NCBI RefSeq assembly: GCF_900105735.1 | Contig: NZ_LT629793.1 | Location: 4,154,001-4,218,000, forward strand | Direction: 5' to 3' | Length of the DNA stretch: 64,000 bases | DNA from: Pseudomonas yamanorum | Lineage (GTDB): Bacteria > Pseudomonadota > Gammaproteobacteria > Pseudomonadales > Pseudomonadaceae | Shown here: in pieces, positions 45,925-54,853 of the stretch | Numbering within the stretch: position 1 is the first letter of the stretch | Layout of the letters: each line of letters opens with the position of its first letter | Program-made: the position numbers and the translations under genes | Notes under the pieces: model-generated | The model's input: only the letters and a program-made list of their open reading frames with translations | Databases searched by the model: none | Told to the model about the DNA's origin: nothing

Positions 45925-46287
45925 ATGACCACCATCCTGGTCGTCGACGACGAGTATTTGATCGCTGACATTCTCGGCTATGCGCTGGAGGATGAGGGGT
46001 ACATGGTCGTAAAAGCGAGCAATGGCCAGAAAGGACTCGAGGTCCTGGAGCGCGAGCGGCCAGCGTTGATCATCACCGACTTCATGATGCCGGTCATGGA
46101 TGGCCAGGAGTTTGCCGAAGCTGTCCGCGCGCTACCGGCTGTCAATCACTTGCCCATCATCCTGATCAGCGGAGCCCAGGCTCATATTGGTATGGAGCGG
46201 TCGGACTTGTTCAATGCGGTGTTGAAAAAGCCGTTCAACATTGACTTGGTCATCGCTGAAGTTCGCCAACTCCTGGCTGAAGCCTGA
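45925..46287 (+). CDS. Single-domain response regulator
   Basis: The 120-aa CheY-like receiver has Asp8 and Asp9 (VVDDE), phospho-acceptor Asp52 (ITDFMMPVMDG) and Lys102 (LKKPF). There is no output domain, so it acts by protein contact. It begins 6 bases after the KaiC-like gene. The three genes form a kinase/KaiC/receiver operon. Confidence 0.93.
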   Translation: MTTILVVDDEYLIADILGYALEDEGYMVVKASNGQKGLEVLERERPALIITDFMMPVMDGQEFAEAVRALPAVNHLPIILISGAQAHIGMERSDLFNAVLKKPFNIDLVIAEVRQLLAEA

Positions 46288-46353
46288 TTCGCAGCACACG
46301 GGCGTGTGCCTGGCCTCTGATTGGCGCTTGCCTCCATGGAAAGCCTCACAAAA

Positions 46354-46376
46354 AAGGCCCTGTACAACAGGGCCTT
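46354..46376 (-). terminator. Terminator of ompW
   Basis: AAGGCCCTGT (46354-46363) and ACAGGGCCTT (46367-46376) are perfect arms with a 3-base loop. The AAAAA run at 46351-46355 becomes a U-run on the minus strand, so it ends ompW transcription. Confidence 0.85.
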
Positions 46377-46385
46377 GGGTAGAAC

Positions 46386-47084
46386 CTAGAACTTGTAGCC
46401 AATACCGACCATATACACCATCGGGTCAACATCCACATTGACCTTGGCCCGAGTGCCCTGGCCCAGCGCGTTGTTATCCACAGTGGCCTTGGTGCTGATG
46501 TCGATGTAGCGCGCCTGGGCGTTAATCATCCACTTGTCGTTGATCATGTAGTCCGCACCGATCTGCGCGGCCCAGCCCCAGGAGTTTTCCGCCTTGAAGT
46601 TGCTGAAACCGGCCTCTTGGGCGCGACCGCCGACGTGTTCGTCGTAGATCCAGGTGTAGTTGATACCGGCGCCGATGTACGGTTGGAATACCGACTTGCT
46701 GTCCAGCGGGTAGTACACGACGCTCAGGGTCGGCGGCAGGTGTTTCAGCGAGCCGAGCTTGCCGTTGGCTGGCGCCAGGGCGGTGTTCTTGATTTTCACA
46801 TCATGTTCGAACGGCGTGGCCGCCAGCAGTTCGATACCCCAGTGGCTGGTCAGCATGTAGGCGAAGTTCAAGCCCAGTTGAGTGTCGCTGCTCATGGTCG
46901 CCTTGCCGCCCAGGTTGGTCCCGGCCAGCGGGCCCTGGTCAACCTTGACACTGCTGCTGTCCGCTTTCGGGTTGACGGTGATAGCACCGGCGCGAATCAG
47001 GATGTCGCCGGCTTCGTGAGCATGGGCAACGGGGGCGACGAGGGCGAGCGCGACAAGCGACGCGCCGAGCAGGGACTTGTTCAT
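46386..47084 (-). CDS. oprG: OmpW-family outer-membrane protein (OprG-like)
   Basis: The 232-aa product has a signal peptide (MNKSLLGASLVALALVAPVAHA), an eight-stranded beta-barrel pattern, and a C-terminal Phe (GIGYKF), as required for barrel assembly. This family includes P. aeruginosa OprG and E. coli OmpW, small hydrophobic-compound porins. In P. aeruginosa oprG lies next to a zinc-uptake operon, and the same neighbourhood is seen here. OprG expression is known to depend on Anr, and a near-consensus Anr site is visible upstream. Symbol assigned by family and neighbourhood. Confidence 0.88.
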   Translation of the reverse strand: MNKSLLGASLVALALVAPVAHAHEAGDILIRAGAITVNPKADSSSVKVDQGPLAGTNLGGKATMSSDTQLGLNFAYMLTSHWGIELLAATPFEHDVKIKNTALAPANGKLGSLKHLPPTLSVVYYPLDSKSVFQPYIGAGINYTWIYDEHVGGRAQEAGFSNFKAENSWGWAAQIGADYMINDKWMINAQARYIDISTKATVDNNALGQGTRAKVNVDVDPMVYMVGIGYKF

Positions 47085-47121
47085 GGGAGCTCCAGAGGAC
47101 GTTATTAATTGCTTGTGTCCA

Positions 47122-47162
47122 ATGGTAAAGATCGTAACGATCGAGCCTTTGACTCAGCTCAA
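47122..47162 (-). promoter_or_regulatory. Probable Anr box and -10 of ompW/oprG
   Basis: TTGAGCTGAGTCAA on the minus strand (47162-47149) matches the FNR/Anr consensus TTGAT-N4-ATCAA at 8 of 10 positions. A -10-like TACCAT lies at 47127-47122. The centre-to-start distance of about 41 suits class II activation. Confidence 0.5.
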
Positions 47163-47180
47163 TGAAAGCGCAATCACGGG

Positions 47181-47717
47181 TTATTCCTGCAACTCGTATA
47201 CGTAGATCTTGTCGGCCTCCATCTGGTAGCCGGCGTCGGCCAGTTCGCTGCTGGACGGTTTGACCTGCATCTGGCCTTCGATCCAGTACGGCTGATACAA
47301 CTCGTCGAGCTTCACGCCGACTTCGCTTTTGACATGCACGATCTGGTTCGACGGCGGTGGCGGTACATGGATGCACGCGCCGAAATACGGCACCAGCAGG
47401 AACTCCGTGGTGCGACCTTCCTCGCTGACTTCCAGCGGCACGATATAGCCCGGCAGGCGGATGTGCTTACCGTCCAGGCTTTGTACGACTGGCGCGTTGG
47501 GCAGGTCCTGCTTGGCGGCCGGTGCAGACTCCACCGACAACGCATCAGCCATGCCCGACAAGTCGTGCAGCGGTTTCATGTTGGGGATTTCCGGCGGTGC
47601 ATCCGGCGGGATCATCTCCTGCCACGACAGGTCCTTGGGCTGGTCTTCAGCCCAGGCAGGCAGGGTCACCAGCAGTAACAGCGCAAGCACGACGCGACGC
47701 ATCAACAGCTTCCTCAT
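47181..47717 (-). CDS. DUF3299-family secreted protein of zinc-uptake operon
   Basis: The 178-aa protein has an N-terminal signal (MRKLLMRRVVLALLLLVTLPAWA) and the DUF3299 hallmark HIRLPGYIVPLEVSEEG with GACIHVPPPPSNQIV. It is likely periplasmic. The ATG at 47717 overlaps the permease stop by 4 bases, so it belongs to the ABC operon upstream. In P. aeruginosa the equivalent gene (PA4066, from memory) is part of a Zur-regulated set. The function is unknown; a metal-binding accessory role is inferred. Confidence 0.85.
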   Translation of the reverse strand: MRKLLMRRVVLALLLLVTLPAWAEDQPKDLSWQEMIPPDAPPEIPNMKPLHDLSGMADALSVESAPAAKQDLPNAPVVQSLDGKHIRLPGYIVPLEVSEEGRTTEFLLVPYFGACIHVPPPPSNQIVHVKSEVGVKLDELYQPYWIEGQMQVKPSSSELADAGYQMEADKIYVYELQE

Positions 47718-48979
47718 AAACGTATCGACAGGCCGTCGGCCAACGATTGCCGGTAGGCACGCCAGGCCGGCACGCTGCCCATCAGCAAGGCTGCGACGAG
47801 AATACCGCCGAGCAGGGTCCATTCATATTCGCTCGGCAACGACAGCGGCAGGTCCAGGCCGTAATTGGCCTGCAAATACCCGCGCGACGCGGCGATGCAC
47901 ACATACAGCAACCCGACACCGGCAATCACGCCGGACAGCGCCAGGGCGAAGGCTTCGAAGATCAGCAACGTCGCGATATGCCAAGGCCGCGCGCCCACCG
48001 AACGCAGGATCGCCATTTCCCGGCGGCGCTCGTTGAGGCTGGTGAGGATCGCGGTGAGCATGCCGATCAAGCCGGTCAGCACCACGAACAGCGAGATCAC
48101 GAACAGCGCTTTTTCAGCGGTGCCCATCATGCTCCACAACTCTTGCAGGGCCACGCCCGGCAGGATCGCCAGCATTGGCTCGCCACGGAATTCGTTGATC
48201 TCCCGTTGCAGGGCGAAGGTGGAGATCTTGTTGTTCAAGCCGAGCATGAACGCGGTGATGGCTTGGGGCGTCAGGTCCATGTTGCGGGCCTGGTCGGCGC
48301 TGATGCGGCCTTTGCCCTGGGCGGGTACGCCGTTGTGCCAGTCGATGTGAATCGCTTCCATGCCACCGAGGCTGATGTGCAGCGTGCGGTCCACCGGGGT
48401 ACCGGTGCGCTTGAGGATGCCGACCACGGTGAACGGCTTGTCATCGTGCTTGACCAGACTGACCACCGCCACGCCGTGGGCCAGCACCAGCTTGTCGCCC
48501 AGCTTGTAATGCAGGGCATCGGCCACTTCGGCGCCGAGCACCACTTCGAATGGATCGGTGGCGAAGGCGCGACCACTGGCCAGTTCAAGGTTCTGCCGGC
48601 GCCCGTATTGATAGTGTTCGAAATAGGATTCGTTGGTGCCCATCACGCGGTAGCCGCGGTGGGAGTCGCCGAGGGAAATCGGAATCGCCCATTTCACCTG
48701 CGGGTTGGCGGCGAAGTGCTCGTAGCTGTCCCAGCGAATATTGTTGGTGGCGTTGCCGATACGGAACACCGAATACAGCAGCAAATTCACCGAGCCGGAG
48801 CGCGCGCCGACGATCAGGTCGGTACCGCTGATGGTGCTGGCGAAGCTGGCGCGGGCTTCGGTGCGTACCCGCTCCACCGCCAGCAACAGGCACACCGAGA
48901 GGGCGATGGCGAAGGCGGTGAGGATCGCGGTAAAGCGGCGGTTAGCCAGGCTGGCCATGGCTAGTCGAAACAAATACAT
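47714..48979 (-). CDS. ABC transporter permease, FtsX/MacB-like
   Basis: The 421-aa membrane protein has one N-terminal helix (FTAILTAFAIALSVCLLLAVERV), a large periplasmic domain of about 220 residues, and three C-terminal helices with ERRREMAILRSVGARP, the FtsX-family coupling motif. The start at 48979 lies 1 base after the ATPase stop region, consistent with an operon. The type-VII ABC layout fits mechanotransmission or metallophore and zinc handling more than a simple import channel. Zinc involvement is inferred from ZrgA and the Zur box at the head of the operon. Confidence 0.88.
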   Translation of the reverse strand: MYLFRLAMASLANRRFTAILTAFAIALSVCLLLAVERVRTEARASFASTISGTDLIVGARSGSVNLLLYSVFRIGNATNNIRWDSYEHFAANPQVKWAIPISLGDSHRGYRVMGTNESYFEHYQYGRRQNLELASGRAFATDPFEVVLGAEVADALHYKLGDKLVLAHGVAVVSLVKHDDKPFTVVGILKRTGTPVDRTLHISLGGMEAIHIDWHNGVPAQGKGRISADQARNMDLTPQAITAFMLGLNNKISTFALQREINEFRGEPMLAILPGVALQELWSMMGTAEKALFVISLFVVLTGLIGMLTAILTSLNERRREMAILRSVGARPWHIATLLIFEAFALALSGVIAGVGLLYVCIAASRGYLQANYGLDLPLSLPSEYEWTLLGGILVAALLMGSVPAWRAYRQSLADGLSIRL

Positions 48980-48980
48980 C

Positions 48981-49691
48981 TCAAACCTCTGCGGGCGTGG
49001 CGGCGCGATTGAGTTCGGCCAGCGACAGGTTGCGGTCGAACAGCGGCGCCAGGCTCTGGTCATGGCTGACGAATAACAGGCTGGCACCTGCTTCGCGGCA
49101 TTCGGCGAACAACAACTGAATGAAGGCTTCCCGGGCGTCGTAGTCCAGGGCTGAAGTCGGTTCGTCGGCGATCACCAGTTCCGGTTGGCCGATCAGCGCG
49201 CGGGCGGCGGCCACCCGTTGTTGCTGGCCGATGGACAGCGAGTCGGCGCGGCGTTCCAGCAGGTTCTTGTCCTTCAGGCCCAAGTGAGCGAGCAAGGTCG
49301 CGGCGGCCTGGTCGACGCTGCCGTGACGCTGGATCGCCCGTTGCGCCCGCAGCTTGGAAAAGTGGCAGGGCAACTCGACGTTCTCGCGCACCGAGAGAAA
49401 CGGCAGCAGGTTGAACTGCTGGAAGATGTAGCCGGTGTGGTCGACGCGGAAGCGGTCGCGGGCGCCGGCCGAGAGTTCGGTCAGCTCCTGGCCCAGCAGG
49501 CGAATGCTGCCGCGACTGGGCTTTTGCACACCGCCCAGCAGGCCCAGCAGGGTGGTCTTGCCACTGCCGCTGGGGCCCTTGAGGAACAGGGTTTCCCCCG
49601 GCTTCAGGCGAAACGTCGGGATGTCCAGCAACTGTGGGTGACCCGGCCAGTTGAAGCCCAGGTCAGACAGTTCGATAAGTGCTTGGGTCAT
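48981..49691 (-). CDS. ABC transporter ATP-binding protein, MacB/LolD-like
   Basis: The 236-aa ATPase contains Walker A GPSGSGKTT, Q-loop (QQFNLLPF), signature LSIGQQQR, and Walker B VIADEPTSALD. The start ATG at 49691 is preferred because the 13-residue extension to 49730 is poor. It energises the adjacent FtsX-like permease. A REP pair and a 150-base gap separate it from zrgA, so co-transcription with zrgA is probable but not certain. Confidence 0.92.
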   Translation of the reverse strand: MTQALIELSDLGFNWPGHPQLLDIPTFRLKPGETLFLKGPSGSGKTTLLGLLGGVQKPSRGSIRLLGQELTELSAGARDRFRVDHTGYIFQQFNLLPFLSVRENVELPCHFSKLRAQRAIQRHGSVDQAAATLLAHLGLKDKNLLERRADSLSIGQQQRVAAARALIGQPELVIADEPTSALDYDAREAFIQLLFAECREAGASLLFVSHDQSLAPLFDRNLSLAELNRAATPAEV

Positions 49692-49740
49692 AGGGAGGTC
49701 AGTGGTCTGGCTCGATTTGGATGATGACACCGATCAACTG

Positions 49741-49827
49741 TAGGAGCTGGCTTGCCTGCGATGCAGACGCCGCGGTGCTCCAGAAACACCGCGGCGATGC
49801 CGTCGCAGGCAAGCCAGCTCCCACATT
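49741..49827. repeat. REP pair (BIME) between ABC ATPase and zrgA
   Basis: Inverted copies with core GGAGCTGGCTTGCCTGCGA lie at 49743-49762 and 49803-49824. The spacer contains complementary GCCGCGGTG/CACCGCGGC. It may cause partial transcript stability differences within the operon. Confidence 0.9.
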
Positions 49828-49841
49828 AACCGGGCATGAAC

Positions 49842-50453
49842 TCAGAACTTGAGGGCGGCTGCTGTGGCCGTCGCTTCCACACCCTGCTGGCCGCTCGGGC
49901 CAATGAGTTGTACCTGAATTTTCTGGGTGGCGGGGAAGGTCTTGAACACCTGGGTCAGGTCGAGGTTGCTCAGGGCAGTCGGCGTGGCGCAGGTGAACTG
50001 GTAGTGAGCGTGGATTTCGCTGTGGTCGTGGTGATGTTCGTGGGCGGCGGCGCCTTTGCCATCGGTGGCGTGGTCGTCATCGTCCTCATCGTGGTCGGCT
50101 TCAGGTTTGTCGCCGAACAGCGGGCTGTTCAGTTCCTGAGTGCTGATCACGCAACCGGCGGCCTTGGGTAGGCTGAACAGCACCAAGGGTTGCTCCAGTT
50201 GCTTGCGGGCGGCGGCGACCTTGGCTTTGTCGGCAGGGGTGGTGGCGAGGTGTTCAAAACCCACCAGGTTCATCGCCGGGCTGTCCAGTTCCAGTTCCAG
50301 GGCCTGGCCGTCGAGCACGGCGTTGAGGCGGCCGACACCGTGTTCGTGGGCGCCCAGGCTGCCATGCTCGTGATCATGGTCGTGCTCGTCGGCAGCCTGG
50401 GCGATGGCCAGTGGCAACAGGGCAAACGGCAAAGCGAGCAGCAAACGGCGCAT
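49842..50453 (-). CDS. zrgA: ZrgA-family (DUF2796) periplasmic zinc-binding protein
   Basis: The 203-aa secreted protein has a signal peptide (RRLLLALPFALLPLAIAQA) and histidine/acid-rich metal clusters: DEHDHDHEHGSLGAHEHG near the N-terminus and HEHHHDHSEIHAH in the middle. The family is named after ZrgA of Vibrio zinc uptake. The ATG at 50453 is preceded by a Zur-like operator 36 bases upstream. It heads the zinc operon with ABC ATPase, permease and DUF3299 protein and presumably binds zinc under shortage. Confidence 0.9.
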   Translation of the reverse strand: MRRLLLALPFALLPLAIAQAADEHDHDHEHGSLGAHEHGVGRLNAVLDGQALELELDSPAMNLVGFEHLATTPADKAKVAAARKQLEQPLVLFSLPKAAGCVISTQELNSPLFGDKPEADHDEDDDDHATDGKGAAAHEHHHDHSEIHAHYQFTCATPTALSNLDLTQVFKTFPATQKIQVQLIGPSGQQGVEATATAAALKF

Positions 50454-50488
50454 GGTGGAACTCCCGAACAAAGATGAAAGTTTTGTTA

Positions 50489-50503
50489 TGTGATCTTATA
50501 ACA
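50489..50503. promoter_or_regulatory. Zur-box-like operator upstream of zrgA
   Basis: TGTGATC-T-TATAACA is a 7-1-7 dyad matching the Zur consensus TGTTATA-N-TATAACA with two mismatches, both in the left arm. It lies 36 bases before the zrgA start, in the right place for zinc-dependent repression. Confidence 0.65.
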
Positions 50504-50588
50504 ATTTTGCGAGGAGTTTGACCGCCTGCTTGGCGTAGCGCAAGACGCGTGGGAGCATGCTCGTCAGAAAAGTGCGGGAGTAAGTGCG

Positions 50589-50936
50589 ATGTTGAGAATT
50601 CGTGGAACCGTCGGTGACCTGCCGGTGGACTTGACCCTGGAGCTGGACGACGGCGACTGGGCCCGGCTGGGCGCGCAGTTGCAGGCCAGCAAGCCCCCGA
50701 GTGCCGAGCCCGTGGTGGCGCCGGCCCCGGGTAACCTGGACGAGAGCCTGTGGCAGGCCGCCCAGGATTTGCTGCGCAAGGCCGGGCAACTCAACGGCCT
50801 TGAATTGCTTGATCAACTGGAAGGCTTGGCCGGCAGCGCCTCGGCGGGCAAGCGCCTGCTGGTGCGCCTGCGCCATAGTGCCAAGGTCAAGGTAGGCAGC
50901 GGCGGGGATACGCCGCTGTACAGTTGGATCGAGTAA
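50589..50936 (+). CDS. Hypothetical 115-aa protein
   Basis: The product is not recognised. It starts MLRIRGTVGDLPVDLTLELDDGDW and has a beta-rich N-terminus, a Pro/Ala linker, then helices (ESLWQAAQDLLRKAGQLNG). It is soluble, GC-rich and has normal codon use for this genome. It converges with the thioredoxin gene; the stops are 3 bases apart. Real gene status is supported by composition. Confidence 0.7.
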   Translation: MLRIRGTVGDLPVDLTLELDDGDWARLGAQLQASKPPSAEPVVAPAPGNLDESLWQAAQDLLRKAGQLNGLELLDQLEGLAGSASAGKRLLVRLRHSAKVKVGSGGDTPLYSWIE

Positions 50937-50939
50937 GGC

Positions 50940-51812
50940 TTAATACAACGCGGCGAACAGTTTGCGGCGGTAAACGGTGACAAGCGGGTGGTCGTTGCCG
51001 AGCAATTCGAATACCTGCAACAGCGTCTTGTGGGGCAGGCCGTCGCTGTAGCTGCGGTTGCGGATGAACAGCTTGAGCAAGCCATCCAGCGCGGCGTCGT
51101 ATTGCTGGCGCGCCAGTTGTTGCACGGCCAGTTGGTACACCGCCTCGTCATCCTGCGGGTTTTGCGCCAGGCGGGCCTTGAGATCCGCGGCGTCCGGCAG
51201 GTCGGCGGCCTGGCGCAGGAAAGTAATCTGCGCCTTGGCGCCGGCCAGTGCCGCCTTGTGATCATCGCTCTTGACCGCGTCGAGCACGGTTTGCGCTTCA
51301 CCCAGCTCACCGCGTTCGGCGAGGCAGCGGGCGTACAGGATCAGCGCGGCGGCGTTGGTGTTGTCTTCCCCGAGCAAGGCCACCAGCACGGCCTCGGCGT
51401 CGGTGATACGGCCTTCGGCAAACAACGCCTGGGCCTGCTCCAGCGGATCGGCAGCGGCTGGCGGCGGCATCTGCACATGGGGCTCCAGCATCGCGCGCAC
51501 GGCGGACTCGGGTTGCGCACCGGCAAACCCATCCACCGGCTGGCCATCCTTGAACAGCACCACGGTGGGCAGGCTGCGAATGCCAAAGCGCGAGACCACA
51601 TCTGGCTCGGCATCGCAGTCGACCTTGGCCAGCAGCAACTCTCCCTGATAACTCTCGGCAATCTGCGCGAGCATCGGCATCAACGCCTTGCACGGCGCGC
51701 ACCACTCGGCCCAGAAATCCACCAGCACGGGTTTTTCGAAGGAATTCTGGATCACTGCCTGGTCGAAGGTGGCGGTGGTGGCGTCGAAGATGTACGGCGT
51801 GGGCTCACTCAT
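50940..51812 (-). CDS. YbbN/CnoX-like thioredoxin-TPR co-chaperone
   Basis: The 290-aa protein has an N-terminal thioredoxin fold with a full WCAPC active site (about residues 34-38), followed by TPR-like helices. This layout matches CnoX/YbbN, a chaperedoxin that protects proteins and hands them to GroEL. The E. coli protein lacks the two-cysteine site; this one has it, so it is probably redox-active. The ATG at 51812 is chosen over 51845 because it gives the normal start MSEPTPYIFDA. Confidence 0.9.
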   Translation of the reverse strand: MSEPTPYIFDATTATFDQAVIQNSFEKPVLVDFWAEWCAPCKALMPMLAQIAESYQGELLLAKVDCDAEPDVVSRFGIRSLPTVVLFKDGQPVDGFAGAQPESAVRAMLEPHVQMPPPAAADPLEQAQALFAEGRITDAEAVLVALLGEDNTNAAALILYARCLAERGELGEAQTVLDAVKSDDHKAALAGAKAQITFLRQAADLPDAADLKARLAQNPQDDEAVYQLAVQQLARQQYDAALDGLLKLFIRNRSYSDGLPHKTLLQVFELLGNDHPLVTVYRRKLFAALY

Positions 51813-51895
51813 GGGGTATCTCGAAGAAAGCAGGGGATGGGGCAACTATAAGGGTTGGTGGGGTTGGCTGAAAGCGGGGCGGTCTCAGGATCGCA

Positions 51896-51961
51896 ATCGC
51901 AGGCAAGCCAGCTCCCACAGGGGAATGCATTTCAAATGTGGGAGCGGGCTTGCCCGCGATG
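51896..51961. repeat. Mixed REP pair between YbbN-like and methyltransferase genes
   Basis: A copy of the type GCAGGCAAGCCAGCTCCCAC (51899-51918) faces one of the type GTGGGAGCGGGCTTGCCCGC (51939-51958). The two arms have different cores, so they pair imperfectly. Confidence 0.85.
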
Positions 51962-51964
51962 CTC

Positions 51965-52621
51965 TCAAGCGCGCTGCGAGTGGTACAGGCTCACCTTGCG
52001 AAACTCCCACGGTTCGGCCAGGTCGGGCAGGGTCAGGGCGTCGAGGATGCCCAGGCGCTGATACTCCGGGTGCTGGAAGTCCCGAACCCGGGAATCGGCG
52101 ACCAGCGCTTCGCGGCCCCGGGTGAGGAACTGGTCCAGCAGCGGCAGGTTCGCCCGGTCGTACAGCACATCGGCAACCAGGATCAGGTCAAACCGGTCGG
52201 CCTCGGCGAAGAAGTCTGCGGAATAACCCAGGGTCACGCCATTGAGTTCCGCATTCGCCCGGCAGGCTGCCAATGCCAGTGGATCAAGGTCGCAAGCCAC
52301 CACTTCCAGCGCACCGGCCTTTACTGCGGCGATCCCGGCGACGCCCGAGCCTGCGCCGAAATCCAGCACCCGCTTGCCCGCGACCCAGTCGGGATTAGCC
52401 GCCAGATACCGGGCCAGCGCCAGGCCGCTGGCCCAGCAAAAGCTCCAGTACGGCGGTTCATGCAGGATGCGTCGGGTTTCTTCGGGGCTGAAGGCGCGGT
52501 CCATGTTGTCGGCGTCCAGCAGCCACAGCGACAACGCGGTGCCCGGCAGCGGGTGGGGCACCAGTTGGGCGTCGCCGATCAGTTCGCTGAGGGCGCGTTG
52601 CAGGTCCAGCGGTGGCGTCAT
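51965..52621 (-). CDS. Class I SAM methyltransferase, ETFB-lysine-methyltransferase-like
   Basis: The 218-aa protein has SAM motif I VLDFGAGSGVAG, an acidic motif (VVACDLDPLAL) and motif IV-like LILVADVLYDRANLP. The segment PPYWSFCWASGLALARYL is typical of the METTL20/ETFB or PrmA-like protein lysine methyltransferases. The target protein is unknown. It overlaps the lipoprotein gene by 4 bases and is therefore co-expressed with it. Confidence 0.85.
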   Translation of the reverse strand: MTPPLDLQRALSELIGDAQLVPHPLPGTALSLWLLDADNMDRAFSPEETRRILHEPPYWSFCWASGLALARYLAANPDWVAGKRVLDFGAGSGVAGIAAVKAGALEVVACDLDPLALAACRANAELNGVTLGYSADFFAEADRFDLILVADVLYDRANLPLLDQFLTRGREALVADSRVRDFQHPEYQRLGILDALTLPDLAEPWEFRKVSLYHSQRA

Positions 52622-53076
52622 GGTGCGGGAACGAGTTGCAGCGGGCCGGTGGTCTGGGTGATCGCTTGGGTGATACGCACGGGCGGCAGGTGCAGGATCA
52701 ACTGGCCTGACTGGCTGGCACGACCGCGCAGTTCAACGCGTCCGCCTGCCGGGAAGGCTTCGGGGTTGAAACGCAGGCGGAAGGCCAAGGGCTTGTTGTT
52801 GCCGATCAGCACGCTGCTGGCCAGCAGTTGTTGCGGGCGCGAACGGTCGTCGATCACCAGCAGTGCCAGTTCGACTTCGGCACCGGCGGGTACGCCGTTC
52901 AACTGGCCGCTGACTTCACGCTGGAAGGCGGGCAGCGGGCCGAGGTCCTCTTCCACACCCGGGATTTTTTTCTCTTGTTGAGGGGCGGCAACGGGGGCCG
53001 CCGGTTTTGGGGCATGGCTGCTGCAGGCGACCAGAAAACCGAGCAACGTGAGCAAAACAAGTGGTCGTAACTGCAT
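52618..53076 (-). CDS. YbaY-family lipoprotein
   Basis: The 152-aa lipoprotein has a lipobox (LLGFLVAC) and a Pro/Ala linker. A beta-sandwich domain of the YbaY/META-like type follows ([23 protein letters not shown]). It is likely anchored in the outer membrane. The ATG at 53076 starts just before the signal sequence. It is divergent from nrdR with about 139 bases between. Confidence 0.88.
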   Translation of the reverse strand: MQLRPLVLLTLLGFLVACSSHAPKPAAPVAAPQQEKKIPGVEEDLGPLPAFQREVSGQLNGVPAGAEVELALLVIDDRSRPQQLLASSVLIGNNKPLAFRLRFNPEAFPAGGRVELRGRASQSGQLILHLPPVRITQAITQTTGPLQLVPAP

Positions 53077-53215
53077 GTACGGCTCCAGAAAGGACAAAAT
53101 CCGTGGCTTAAAAAATATGAAACATAATAGTCAGCCTATATACCGTAAAGGCTATGGCTTGTCTTGCCACAGGGATGCGCTACCATGGCCCTCCCATTTT
53201 TTGTTGCCTGCCACC

Positions 53216-53686
53216 ATGCACTGTCCCTTCTGCGGTGCCAACGACACCAAGGTCATTGACTCGCGTCTGGTCGCCGAGGGCGAACAGGTGCGTCGCCGGC
53301 GTGAATGCCTGGCCTCTGGCTGCGGTGAACGTTTCACCACCTTCGAAACCGCCGAACTGGTATTGCCACGTCTGATCAAGACCGACGGCAGTCGTCAGCC
53401 CTTCGACGAAGAAAAACTGCGCGCCGGAATGCAGCGCGCCCTGGAAAAACGCCCGGTGAGTGTCGAGCGGCTGGAAGCGGCGCTGGTGCATATCAAGCAC
53501 AAGCTGCGCGCCACCGGCGAGCGCGAAGTCAAATCCCTGGTGGTTGGAGAACTGGTGATGGGCGAGCTGCAAAAGCTCGACGAAGTCGCCTATATCCGTT
53601 TCGCCTCGGTGTATCGACGCTTCCAGGACCTCAACGAGTTCCGCGAAGAGATCGACCGCCTGGCCCGTGAGCCGGTAAAAGAATGA
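53216..53686 (+). CDS. nrdR: Transcriptional repressor NrdR
   Basis: The 156-aa product starts [19 protein letters not shown]. It has a four-cysteine zinc ribbon (C3, C6, C31, C36 region) and an ATP-cone (about 46-136). NrdR senses dATP/ATP and represses ribonucleotide reductase genes. The ATG at 53216 is the family start; the longer ORF from 53048 is rejected. It overlaps ribD by 4 bases (ATGA), the conserved arrangement in gamma-proteobacteria. Confidence 0.97.
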   Translation: MHCPFCGANDTKVIDSRLVAEGEQVRRRRECLASGCGERFTTFETAELVLPRLIKTDGSRQPFDEEKLRAGMQRALEKRPVSVERLEAALVHIKHKLRATGEREVKSLVVGELVMGELQKLDEVAYIRFASVYRRFQDLNEFREEIDRLAREPVKE

Positions 53687-54819
53687 GCCCACCTTCGGCA
53701 GAACAAGCGGTACTCGACGCTCATTACATGGCCCGTGCCCTGGAATTGGCGCGCAAGGGCCTGTACACCACGCACCCCAACCCCCGGGTTGGCTGCGTGA
53801 TCGTGCGTGACGGGCAGGTTGTTGGCGAAGGCTGGCACGTGCGCACCGGCGAACCCCATGCGGAAGTCCATGCCCTGCGAGCTGCGGGCGATAAAGCCCG
53901 GGGCGCCACGGCCTACGTGACCCTTGAACCGTGCAGCCACCACGGGCATACGCCACCGTGCGCCGATGCCCTGGTGAATGCCGGTTTGGCCCGCGTGGTC
54001 GCGGCGATGCAGGACCCGAACCCGGAAGTCGCCGGGCGTGGAATGCGTCGCCTGGCCCAGGCCGGGATCGAGACCTACAGCGGCTTGCTGGAAAACGAAG
54101 CGCGGGCGCTCAACCCGGGCTTTCTCAAGCGCATGGAACATGGCCTGCCGTTTGTGCGGGTCAAGTTGGCCATGAGCCTGGACGGTCGCACCGCCATGGC
54201 CAATGGCGAAAGCCAGTGGATCACCGGCCCGGCCGCCCGTGCCGCCGTGCAACGCCTGCGGGCCCAGGCCAGTGTGGTGCTCACCGGCGCCGACACGGTG
54301 CTGGCCGATGGCGCTCGCCTGACCGTGCGCGCCGCCGAACTGGGGCTGGATGAAGAAACCACCGCCCTGGCGATGTCCCGTCCGCCGCTGCGCGTATTGA
54401 TCGACGGCCGCCTGCGGGTGCCGCTGAATGCGCCGTTCTTCAAGGCCGGCCCCGCGCTGGTCATCACCTGCGTGACCCCGGACAACCAATACCCAACCGG
54501 GCCCGAGTGCCTGGTGGTGCCGGGCGTCGACGGCCAGGTCGACCTGCGTTCCGCGCTGGTGGCCCTGGCTGCCCGTGGCGTCAACGAAGTGTTGGTGGAA
54601 GCAGGCCCGAGCCTGGCCGGTGCCTTCGCCCAGCAAGGCCTGGTGGACGAGTACGTGATATTCGTCGCCGGCAAGTTCCTCGGCTCCGCTGCCCGGCCTT
54701 TGCTGGACTGGCCGCTTGAGAAACTGGCCGACGCCCCCCAACTCAAGATCACTGAAATGCGCGCTGTGGGCGATGACTGGCGAGTCACTGCCATCCCTCT
54801 GCCATCAGCGAGCGTATAA
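53683..54819 (+). CDS. ribD: Bifunctional deaminase/reductase RibD
   Basis: RibD catalyses the second and third steps of riboflavin synthesis. The N-terminal deaminase has PHAEVHAL with the catalytic Glu and [11 protein letters not shown] zinc ligands. The C-terminal reductase includes [19 protein letters not shown]. The 378-aa length is standard. It is followed by the riboflavin synthase gene after 34 bases. Confidence 0.97.
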   Translation: MSPPSAEQAVLDAHYMARALELARKGLYTTHPNPRVGCVIVRDGQVVGEGWHVRTGEPHAEVHALRAAGDKARGATAYVTLEPCSHHGHTPPCADALVNAGLARVVAAMQDPNPEVAGRGMRRLAQAGIETYSGLLENEARALNPGFLKRMEHGLPFVRVKLAMSLDGRTAMANGESQWITGPAARAAVQRLRAQASVVLTGADTVLADGARLTVRAAELGLDEETTALAMSRPPLRVLIDGRLRVPLNAPFFKAGPALVITCVTPDNQYPTGPECLVVPGVDGQVDLRSALVALAARGVNEVLVEAGPSLAGAFAQQGLVDEYVIFVAGKFLGSAARPLLDWPLEKLADAPQLKITEMRAVGDDWRVTAIPLPSASV

Positions 54820-54853
54820 TTCCCGGCCTGCGCCACGTCTTCAGGAGAACGGC

